Shown: piece by piece, positions 55,107-64,000 of the stretch | How positions within the stretch are numbered: the first letter of the stretch is position 1 | How the letters are laid out: every line of letters begins with the position of its first letter | Source of the DNA: Heligmosomoides polygyrus polygyrus | Taxonomy: Eukaryota > Nematoda > Chromadorea > Rhabditida > Heligmosomidae | Assembly (NCBI GenBank): GCA_947396885.1 | Contig: OX377206.1 | Span: 52,621,631-52,685,630 of the forward strand | Direction: 5' to 3' | DNA: 64,000 bases | Notes under the pieces: generated by a model | Databases searched by the model: none | Told to the model about the DNA's origin: nothing | What the model saw: the letters and a program-made list of their open reading frames with translations, nothing else | Translations under genes and position numbers: made by a program

Positions 55107-56408
55107 TGTAAATGGTTACATTTTCACTCCCATTTTCGTATATATTTTTTTACCAGACGTAGAGCGGCCCACTCGCAGCAAATGTCTTATCATCGTCTAT
55201 CGTCTACGATGATGCTTAAACCTTGAGAGATCAGGAGGCGTGACGCTACCATACAGCGGACGCACAGGAGTGCTCGCTTCACCTGTACATAGATCGGTTG
55301 GTCTCGCAATAAACTCTTGTCTCATCTCTTACATTCGCTCTCACATCCACTGAACCGCATTATTAGGGCGTACAAGTCCTACGTCGTATTGTCGTATACA
55401 TTTGGTGCAACGGCCTAACAAGCCTAAGTCTTCCGTGACAAAATGTAACAGCTTTGAGACCTGTAGCATAAAGTCGGTCGAATATAAGATCGCATTCTCT
55501 GAATCCAAGAGACTAAGTCTCCCATTAAATAACTGGAACACAAAGTCGATTCCATTCACGATCGCACTTTCTAAATAAAAAAGTTAGGTCTCCCGTACGC
55601 TAAAAGTACCTGGAGCAGCTTTTTCTCTTCATCGCTAACAACACTGAAGGAGAATTTTTTTAATGGCATTCCGTTCAAGGAAATCAGCAATCATATTGAG
55701 CTCAACCGCGCTTCACGACTTAGTAACGCGTTAGAGAGAACACGCAGTTAGCCTAAACTACGCAATTCAAAGTGGCTTTAACTTTGAGAAATGTAAATCT
55801 ATCATAGATCGCTTAGAAGAGTGCATAAGAGAGTTAAAAGAGGGCGAACAACGCCTTCAAAAACGTTCTATCGAGTTAAAAGATGAGTACATGAACTGCA
55901 AAGATAAAGCAGACAAAGAAGAGTTAATGGTTGAATTAGAGGAAATTGAGCGAGAATCTCAACTGCACAAGGTTACTGCAGAAGCCGTCGATCTTATATA
56001 TAGTTTAAGGTCACGTGTTGACGAAACAAGGTGTAGTTAAAAAAAAGTCCAGCATGGGTACTGCTCTCAGAATAATACTAGAGTAGGTACCGCAGCACCT
56101 TCACAGTTTCAAGGTGGCCATTTGAATTATGATCAGCTTGAAGCCAAAGTCATTCCAGTAGCGGAAGATCTAGCACAAAATCAATCAAATCAAAGAGTAG
56201 TACATCGTTCCATAAAGGCTCCGGAAGTGTCCCTTCCAATTTTTTTTTTGTTAGTTCAGAGGAATTCTCAGAGTATTGGGTAATTTTTGAGACTCTGTTT
56301 CATAAAAACGTCGAACTTCACGTCATCGAAAACATCCTTCTCTTGAGGGAAAGCTTAAAAGGTAAAGCAAAATCCGCCATATAAGGCATCCAGTCACTGC
56401 CGCATAAC
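55107..56408 (+). mobile_element. Element D: BEL/Pao LTR, leader and gag remnant
   Basis: An LTR-like stretch (with AATAAAC near 55308 and a CACTGAACCGC end like that of A's LTR family) is followed by a PBS TGGTGCAACGGCC at 55403-55415 and a leader homologous to B's, then gag. It is cut near 56408, where homology to gag stops and unrelated GC-rich sequence begins. Element C inserted at its left edge. Confidence 0.75.
55660..56400 (+). pseudogene. Gag remnant of element D
   Basis: Frames read a charged coiled-coil block (KEGEQRLQKRS, EEIERESQLHK) followed, after stops near 56037, by EFSEYWVIFETLFHK and ILLLRESLKGK, matching gag of A and B. Stops and a frame change make it non-functional. Confidence 0.82.
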
Positions 56409-57500
56409 ACTCGCGTCTACGTTGCCACAGGTAGCGACCAGTTGCGCCTAAAGGCCCCCACAGAGTTCTGCGGCAACGCCGCTCGCCGCTATGGTTTATT
56501 AAGCTTGAATCGCCCAAGGGGGAGGCGGCAGCGATACTCATTTTGGCGCGTGCGGTCGCGCGCGCGTGCGTCGCTACGGGCGGAGCCCTCGCTGCATCTC
56601 TGGCGGAGGGGACGAGTTTTACGCGAACGTACGTGCCGAAGCTGGGTGAGCTGGAGCGCGAGTGCGTGGGGGCGGTCAGGATGCACTGATGGGCACAAGG
56701 GTGGGTGGGTAAAGGTAGAATGTGCAAGCTTTGTCTCGTAAGGTGGAGTAGTGTAGGACAGTTAGTGCTAATCAATCGAGTGATATTAGGATGGGACGAA
56801 TGAGTGAGGGAGTGGTATGTAACTGGTGAAACACAAATGATGAAGAAAGTTCAAAATCAAAAACTAACGATAACTAATGGATCCATGATTAGGGGGTTTT
56901 AAAGGGAGAAACCTTTATTTTTAAGTTCAGAATTACACGTGGGAGAATGTTCAATTATTATTAAATAGAATATTCATTTGAGGAGTAGATCCAGTATGTT
57001 TCGAGCGTCGCCTACAGCGGTTACGCATTTAAAAAAAGATACTGTTTGTTTGGAGGCCTATTGCACAAAAAATTAGCGACCTATAAAATTTGGACTTTCT
57101 GATATTTTCTGCGAATGTTCGAGGGATTTTGTAACTTCACCAAAAGAATAAGAAAATTTCTTCGTATAATATGAATATGAGGGATTTTGTAACTTCACCA
57201 AAAGAATAAGAAAACTTCTTCGTATGATATGAAAACAAAATGAACCTGATAACAGTAGAAGCTCTAACCACTAGCGAGCATCACGTGCTCGCTTTGAAAC
57301 GAGACTCCACGACACTTCTCTTCTTCTCTTTTCTCTTTCTAACTCAGTTAAGAAACCCTTTTTTCTCTTACGCAAGCCAAAGCGGTTCAGCCAATAGGTT
57401 GAGACGTGCATTCGCGCTCTAACACGTTGGGCGCATCGGACAACTCCTACTTGTAGCTGCAGTGGCTAGGGAAGACCCCGCCTGCAGCGCCGCACCGCGA
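56409..57500. other. No gene seen; one 58-bp tandem duplication
   Basis: GC-rich to 56700, then AT-rich. GAGGGATTTTGTAACTTCAC starts units at 57121 and 57179, a two-copy tandem of 58 bp. No coding support. Confidence 0.4.
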
Positions 57501-57539
57501 CCGCACGCATGGCCGCAAGTGAGTATCGTTGCTCGCAGC

Positions 57540-58050
57540 CTCGCCCAAGGCCTTGCGAAATAGCGCGCGCTCGTAAGAGACGCAGAGATTCCGCCGCCTT
57601 CCAGCACGCATTCGCTACCGTCTCCCGGGGGGGGGGGGGTCACCATAGCATGCTGTGGCGTGCAGGAGCGGCGACTAGCTACACAAAGCGAATGTAAATG
57701 CAGTCTTATCTCCTCGTTTCGATTACAGATCCGCGTCTTATTTGCGTCCGTTTTGAGGAAGGGAAGGAACTCCAGGATGAAGGCAATTTTAACACAGGTG
57801 CGCTAGTGTGCCCACATCCCGGAGTCCCTTCCCCTGTCCAATTATGTTACTGCTGATTACTCTGTTGTGTGCTCTCCTCCGCGTGAGCGAAAGAGAGCAC
57901 ACAACAGAGCTTTCAAGGCTTTTCGAGATTTCCGGGTTTATGCCCTGGTTGACCTCTGCTTCAGGCTAGCGGCGGCGAAGTAGTGCTCATCGATAGGAGG
58001 CGGAGTCTCTGCGCCTCTTACCAGCGCTTGCTATTTCGCAAGCTCTTGGG
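57540..58050. mobile_element. Inverted-repeat element enclosing MITE M1 copy 4
   Basis: CCTTGCGAAATAGCG at about 57551 and its inverted partner GCTTGCTATTTCGCAAG at about 58027 define imperfect arms. Inside, about 57629-57955, is an M1 copy in the opposite orientation (G run, GTCACCATAGCATGC, later GGAACTCCAGGATG). Confidence 0.6.
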
Positions 58051-58258
58051 CAATTCGAATTTAATATAACGGACTTATAAGGCATTTCCGCAAAAAATAA
58101 CTATGATGTTCGTTCTTCCCATGGCAGATTAGCCCTAGTAGACCTATTTTGAACAAGATATAGTGCGGTACACTAAGTACAATAGTGCCCTAAAAACCAC
58201 TTAGGAAGTCGAATTCTGGAGACAAATGATGAGTGACGCTCCGTTTCGACTCATCCAG

Positions 58259-58369
58259 GGGCCGTATGCTCGTCTGCCCTGAGTCTCCCCCGATGAAGGA
58301 TCGGGGTGTGATGAGATATGCTGATATTGATTGATTCTCCCCCAACGGGGGAGCACGAGCATACGGCCC
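58259..58369. mobile_element. MITE family M2, copy 1
   Basis: 111 bp with inverted ends GGGCCGTATGCTCGT. Body is nearly the same as the copy at 59851. A related end, GGGCCGTATGCTATTCTC, begins just to the right at about 58388. Confidence 0.75.
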
Positions 58370-59846
58370 CAGGTTCACTTCCTTCAGGGGCCGTATGCTA
58401 TTCTCTCCCCAACCGTCCCCGGCCGGGTATGAGGCAGTCTCCGCCCACCTCCCCGGTACGCACATCTCTCCCCGAGCACTCTCGGGGACGGGTGACGTCA
58501 TCAAAACTCGGTTACGGCATCCCCCTAGAAATTTGCGCTGGACGAGCCGGGGACGCAACGAAAATGAGACGTTAGAGCGCGGAATTGGCATCGGGGCGTG
58601 ATATTTGCAATCAGCTGCTGCGGCGCGTCTCATCGGTTGCGAAGATTTACTACGACAATCGCTTTCCTACATTGAGTTGAACACTACTCGATGAAGAGAG
58701 CACTTCAATGCACCCGTAACAGTGTGGAATATCTGATTGGACACAGTACAGGTTTTGGTAGGTAGTTTGCGATTAGTATACAACTTCCCGGAAATGAAAG
58801 GAAGCGTGATAGGAGCCTAAACTTTTTAGGGCACTGCATCCGGTTAACCATTATTTTTTCAGTGAAGAGGAAGCGAGCCACTTAAATAAATATAAGTAAA
58901 ACTCCCATTTTACGCGAACAGTTTCAATCTCTTAGAAATTAGAAAAAGATAGGATGGTAGTAAAATAGAGATTTTTCCCACAAATAGCCTTGTTCATGCA
59001 AAACTGTGCTGAAATTTTAAACAAATTGATGTTGTGTTTGTTTCACCTGAATGATTATCTGCATTTGTAAGAAAAAATTGTGGCCTCTGTCAAATGCCAA
59101 ATTCGCGCTCAAAAATGTTCAAGAATCTTTTTCAGCTCGTGCTCTTAAAGCTTGGAATGAACTTTTTTTGTACCATTTCTTAATTCTGTGGGAAAGGCAT
59201 TCAACTAGAAATCAGAAAAATTTCCTAAACAGACAGGACATTTGAGAAATTAACGACAAATTTGATATAAAAGGGTACGAGATATTTGGATGAAATATAT
59301 GACGCCTTCTCAGTGGATGAAATACTAACTCGCTTTGAAAAAAAGAGCACTTTCCACTTCACGCAATTCATGAAAAAAACTCGATTTAGCAAATCTTCGA
59401 AGAGCACACTTTTGCTGTAATCTTCTGTGTTCAACTGATTTCGTACCACTTTGGGCTTTGGGTTCAATAAATTATATGTGTTCCACACAATGTGGACCCC
59501 CTCTGTGAAAATACATCTCTCTAAACACTGAATGGTAAATACTGTGGTGTAGAATACTCAATTCATCCACCAGCTATGAGGAGCTCATAGCCGTGATAGT
59601 GGTACTCCAGTCGGAATCCTCTGCTTCTCCACCCTACTCTGCCATCTCTGCCATCCCCAGGGAAGCCCCGGAGATGTGCATAAGGTGGTGTGGGGAGCGT
59701 CGAAACTCGGGGATAGTTCCCGGCTTTTTCGCGCCGGGTACCATCCCCGAGTCGGGCGAGAATAGCATACGACCCCAGGCGTCATCTTCGGGCGTCCTCC
59801 GTGATTGCACCGAACACAAAGAAACGCACGTGAAGATTACGGTAGA
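58370..59846. other. No gene seen
   Basis: AT-rich beyond 58700. A GTATGCTATTCTC-type end occurs inverted near 59760-59778, suggesting another short TIR family, but no full element was bounded. Confidence 0.3.
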
Positions 59847-59850
59847 CCCA

Positions 59851-59960
59851 GGGCCGTATGCTCGTATACCCCGAGTCTCCCCCGATGGGGGATCGGGGTG
59901 TGATGAGATATGCTGATATTGGTTGATTCTCCCCCAACGGGGGAGCACGAGCATACGGTT
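59851..59960. mobile_element. MITE family M2, copy 2, with known empty site
   Basis: 110 bp with ends GGGCCGTATGCTCGT and its inverted partner. CCCA at 59847-59850 and 59961-59964 is the duplication. The related flanking repeat at 44501-44570 reads GACCCAATG without the insert. Confidence 0.8.
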
Positions 59961-60589
59961 CCCAATGTCAACCGTCCGCTGCCTCCGTTCTTGTTGATGG
60001 ATAGTTGGACGTTCTCGAAGCAAACATCATAGTTATTATGCGTGGGTTGCTTCCACATTCCGCATGGTCTTTCGCAAAACAATCTTTGAAATGATGTCGT
60101 AATTCTTCCAAGGACATAGCAGAATGTATCAGATAAGTGTTATTTCTAGCATTTATCACCCTTCATTCGACGGTTGATGCCTCAACAGGGGCTTTGCACG
60201 GGATTGGTTCACTTGTGTTAGGAAGCAGATGAACATCCACCTACTTCAGAATTTCTCCAGCGCGAATTATACATCGTGCCAGTTCGATAAAAGATTCCTA
60301 ATTACGTGAATTACCACACGTAGCAGTGTTGCAAAATGACACCTACTCCACAAGTCCTATAACCACTTAATGCCGCCTGTGGTTTTTTTGTGTTTTTATG
60401 TTCGGCAATTTCCTATTAATCCTAGTTTTGACGAATTTGTTAGTTTTCGTTAGCGATCATGTTTTAAAGATTCTAAAACTACTGTACTCCAATTCACCCT
60501 ATACTGGAGAAATTGTCTGCCTCTATTAACTGCATTATTCGGTGTTATCCGAATCAGATATCCGATATCCGATCCCAAGAAAAATCGTT

Positions 60590-60770
60590 TATCTGATTCA
60601 TCCGAAGATCCGGCCAATCGAAAATACTCCTCATCTGAATCATCCCAAGATCCGTGGTTTTCAAAAGTACCCTTACCTGAATCATCCGAAGATTCGGGGT
60701 TTTCAAAATTACCCTTATCTGAATCATCCGAAGATCCGGGGGTTGAAAAAACTACAGAATCATACGATTA
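60590..60770. repeat. 42-bp tandem repeat
   Basis: About four units with CTGAATCATCCGAAGATCC at about 60594, 60636, 60677 and 60719. The period of 41-42 bp keeps one plus frame open, but there is no other evidence of coding. Confidence 0.75.
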
Positions 60771-61813
60771 TCCGGAAAATCGGCGTCGGATCCAATGTCT
60801 ATAAAGCAGCCACTGGACTCTTGAGCAAGCCCAGGGGTTGGGTGGAGAGGGGGGGGGGGACGAGGGGTAGAACGCTCGACCCCCGGGAGACGTCAACGAC
60901 AAAGTGGCGGAACATTAAATGGTAGGCTTATTTGACTGGTTTAGGTTTTACGAGAAGTTCTGGCAGCAAATTTTGTTGCTTATTTCCTTTGGCTTATTTA
61001 CCCTGAAAAACCTTGATATGGATGTGCAGAATTCAGTATTTATTATTTTCAGAAACGAATGCAAATTTAATTTGATCAGAGTTGTACGCGCTCAAAACGA
61101 AATCGTTTATCATATTTAGTTCCGTAAGGACACCAGTTTTGACACATCTTGTTTATGACTTTCAGGAACATCTCGCTCTTCTGGAACATGATTTTTCTTT
61201 CTGAAATTCAGTCTCCTTCACCGCAAGTCTCCGCAACGGTCGATGGGCCCTAGAGACGCAGATGACGAGTCTGTTCTCTCACCTCTCACCGAGCGCTGAG
61301 TCAGCTCATTCGGTCAGCAGCTGGTGCACCAGACGCGACGCAAATCGGGGCTCGTGCGTCAAGGCTGCGGTCGCGGGTGGTGGGGGGGGGGGGGGGGGAA
61401 CGAGTTGCCAGGAAGGAGTATCTCATTCTCTGCGCTCTGTCCATTTCGCTGCTTTGGTGATCCTTTCCCCGTAGACGGCTATAAACAGACCTGTCCTTGG
61501 GAACCTCCAGGTGCATACGAATGTACGAATGTTCTCACATGTTTGCTATCTCGCCACGAAATTTATATGTTTTAAACGTAGGGCTTTCGAGAGACTTTTT
61601 TCAATTTTGAGCAAGTTAGCTACTCACATTTTGGTGCTGCTTGGAAACCTCTATTTTATGAGCGTTCACAGAACTCTCAGCACAGGAGCTTTTTTTAGAC
61701 AATTGGTATGTGTCTAAATTTGCGACTTTCGGAATTATTCCGTTTCTATCGGTAGAAGTACGCATGTTGTCGAATAAGTGTTTATGAAGGAGTTGTTAAG
61801 TTTTTTTTTTCAG
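60771..61813. other. No gene seen
   Basis: Includes a long G run at about 61380-61398. No domain or splice pattern is supported. Confidence 0.3.
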
Positions 61814-61875
61814 TATAAGAACGAGACTGTGCTGCTTCGGGTCAGCAATGGGCAATGGACACGGCACTCCCACAA
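61814..61875 (+). other. Isolated candidate exon
   Basis: 62 nt between a TTTTTTTTTCAG acceptor and a GTGAGTTT donor. Both sites are strong for a nematode, but I could not link it to neighbouring exons. Confidence 0.25.
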
Positions 61876-62618
61876 GTGAGTTTAATAATCTGTTCTTCGA
61901 TACTGTTGGATTTGGTGAAAGCCTACGAGTTTTACTAGTCACCTCTAGTTGTTGAAGAAGCATGGGAAAACCGCCAACATCAACTGCGCTTATTCTGCTA
62001 CGGAGCTTTGGTGGTTGAAAATTTATTCACGGGTGAATTATTGAGTACCAGTTTAGACCGCATATTCAGTTCTGCGCTTGCATTCTTTTCAATTAGTTTC
62101 TGGGGCGCAAACAGGCTCGAAGGGGGTCACGTTGTAGTACAGCCCTATATAACGTCCTGTGCTGTACCAAATTACAGGCTTTATGCAGCATCATGTGTTC
62201 TACCCCTATGGTGGACTGAGCTAGGCCATTTCTTGTGTAACTGAACGTGCATGTGCCTTCTTACCGAGGCGAATATCCATTGAGTACAAGGTGACCTCCG
62301 AGCCTATTTGCGCCGTTTCTCGTAATGGCTTGTTTTCTCGAGAAAAATCTTTTACTTATTACGAAGAGTGTCACCTGTATCACCTTTCGCCCCTCTGGTC
62401 ATCGAGTTGCTCGGGAGTGTGCATGCAGCATTTCCATTCTCGTCCCTGTTGCGTGTCACAGTGCTCTAGTGGGTCCCACTTGCTCGAAGGACACGAAGAG
62501 CGTCATGTCGTTCGTTTAGGGCGTTCACGAAGAAGCACGACCAACGCGTTGGTGGGGGTCCTGGTGTTTTCTTGACATCCCGCGTGTCTGCGAAACGAAT
62601 TGCGTACATGTAATTGTC
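61876..62618. other. No gene seen
   Basis: Short frames only; no bounded repeat. Confidence 0.25.
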
Positions 62619-63310
62619 ATGAGCAGCGAACAAGTTTCTGATGCCCTATTCTTGCTCAACGGAACAAACATCTCCAAATGCCCCAACTACGTGTATCTGG
62701 GTCACGAAGTCAATACGGCCAACGACCTAGCGACAGAGCTGAGGAGGAGGAGGAGGAAGCGAGCGGCTTGGAGAGCTTTTCAGAGCGTCGAAGAAGTCGT
62801 GAAGAAAGCGAAGAATGTCCGACTCCGTGCCCACTTATTCGACTCCATTGTTCTTTCTGCGCTAACGGATGTCTCAGAGACCTAATCCATGTGAAAGCAG
62901 CATGAACACGCGTTTGCGTCGCGCCACGGGAAATCGAGAGGATGACGCTCGGAGTGGTACGACTCACGATATTTGAAGATCAGAGACGCTGTCGCATGGG
63001 CCAAGTGGTCGAAAATTAGGTGGGCCGCCCACGTAATGCGTTTCGTTTCGTTTCGCGGGTACCCGCTCGACGAGAGCCGTCATCGGCTGGATTCTGTGGG
63101 ATGCCAAGAGAACATCAGGACGCCCACGAACGCGTGGGTCCGACTTCTTCGTAAAGGCCCTGAACGACCGATATGACGCTCTTCGTGTCCCTCGAACGAG
63201 GAGGATTCATTGGACCACTCAGGCGCGCGACAGGGACGAATGGAGACGCTGCTGGCGCCCGCTCGAGCAAGTCGATGATCAACGGGACGACAGGTGATAC
63301 AGGTGACAGG
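62619..63310 (+). mobile_element. 3' fragment of an RTE-clade LINE
   Basis: The frame at 62619-62885 reads YVYLGHEVN followed by the basic RRRRRKRAAW block typical of the post-RT region of nematode RTE elements. The C-terminal region continues in other frames ([14 protein letters not shown] near 63230) and ends in a GATACAGGTGACAGGTG tail. 5'-truncated and frameshifted. Confidence 0.8.
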
Positions 63311-63530
63311 TGAAATGTTAATCCTTTGGTGACCACCGTAAATAAGAGTGTTCTTAAACGTTCGGTTATTCGAAATTCGAATTCTTGAAAATCGAATGTT
63401 TGACTATTTGAAACTCGAACTTTTGGACAATTGAATAATATTTGAGCATTCGAAATTCGACTATTTTTCCCAAGGACAAAGGCAGAGCGCATTCTTTACT
63501 CATGTCCTAAAAGTCACGTGCGAGCGCGGA
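63311..63530. repeat. ATTCGAA-rich degenerate repeat
   Basis: Irregular alternation of ATTCGAA-like words between 63355 and 63470. No coding sequence. Confidence 0.4.
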
Positions 63531-63539
63531 CCGGCACAT

Positions 63540-64000
63540 CGGCGGACTCTCCTGTCTCCGTCGCTGTTCATCAAGGATCCGCGTTTTCTTCGCTTCTCTT
63601 CATTGTCGTAGTGGATGTCATTTCGAGAGGTCTTTAAAAGTCCACTCCCTGGGCGTTGTTTTATGTAGACGACGTGCTGCTTGCCAGGACGACAAACCCG
63701 AACTCGAGCGACAAGCGCAAGCTTAGTGTAACCGCTTGGCAATGTTCGGCTCAAGCTAGATGTCAAAGAAATAGAATGCAGACCCCAGGCACTTGAAGGT
63801 TGTCTTGGTGCGAGGACGGGTCCGTTAAGGTCAGTGGCACCGTCCTCATACGCAAGACAATCTTCAAGTACCTTGTGCCTGTAATCGCGCCTGATGGTGG
63901 TCTGACGTTCTAGGTGAATTCGCGTTAGTGCAGCATGGTTCAAATGGCGCTCTCTGACGGGAGTGCTCTGCGAAAAGAAGATACTAGAGCGCCTTAAATG
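63540..64000 (+). pseudogene. LINE reverse transcriptase fragment at the window edge
   Basis: Plus-strand segments read VHQGSALSSLLF, then FYVDDVLLA (the catalytic YVDD box), then KVSGTVL and KYLVPVIAPDGG, the order seen in RTE-like RT domains. Stops and frame changes interrupt it. It continues past the window. Confidence 0.75.

Noticed and set aside
1..64000. CRISPR arrays, operons, ribosome-binding sites, rRNA or splice-leader genes
   Set aside because: None seen. Tandem arrays here lack spacer structure, and the element content is eukaryotic.

Overview
The window looks like a repeat-dominated chromosomal segment of a nematode, most likely a strongylid (hookworm-like) worm. The basis is BEL/Pao elements with phlebovirus-type env domains, RTE-clade LINEs, many short inverted-repeat transposons, and short introns (about 75 bp) with TTTCAG-like acceptors. 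This assignment is inference from element families. I found no host gene that I could name.

Layout. 0.3-1.5 kb: a repeat fragment and the 3' end of a BEL element. 1.76-12.43 kb: element A, a complete BEL/Pao element on the minus strand with 141-bp LTRs identical by eye, a 5-bp target-site duplication (TSD), gag, pol, integrase-env, an extra zinc-finger ORF after env, and a 77-bp leader array. 12.83-19.90 kb: element E, the standout. It has 424-bp LTRs identical by eye, a 4-bp TSD, a primer-binding site (PBS) and a polypurine tract (PPT), but its coding capacity is an unknown ORF plus a UPF1/DNA2-like SF1 helicase, with no protease, reverse transcriptase (RT), RNase H or integrase visible. 20.3-22.5 kb: a terminal-inverted-repeat (TIR) transposon holding what look like spliced gene exons; the unoccupied version of its insertion site is at about 0.38 kb. 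22.6-26.5 kb: mostly unassigned, with weak exon candidates. 26.5-27.9 kb: a MITE with an 8-bp TSD carrying a second, palindromic MITE. 28.5-35.4 kb: a degenerate RTE LINE interrupted by element B, an internally deleted relative of A. 35.6-44.3 kb: foldback and palindromic DNA elements, including a 4.2-kb inverted repeat centred near 39,481. 44.74-55.10 kb: element C, an older BEL/Pao copy on the plus strand, interrupted by a Tc1/mariner copy and a tRNA-derived SINE. 55.1-56.4 kb: element D, the LTR, leader and gag remnant of a fourth BEL element. 57.5-61 kb: MITEs and tandem repeats. 62.6-64 kb: two RTE-like LINE fragments.

How the parts relate. A, B and D share a leader module and similar PBSs. 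B carries the same 3' zinc-finger ORF as A, so that ORF appears to be a stable component of the lineage. Because E keeps all cis signals but lacks its own replication proteins in this copy, I infer it is mobilised in trans and carries its helicase gene as cargo or as a functional component. LTR identity suggests A and E are recent, while C (roughly ten differences per LTR pair by eye) is older.
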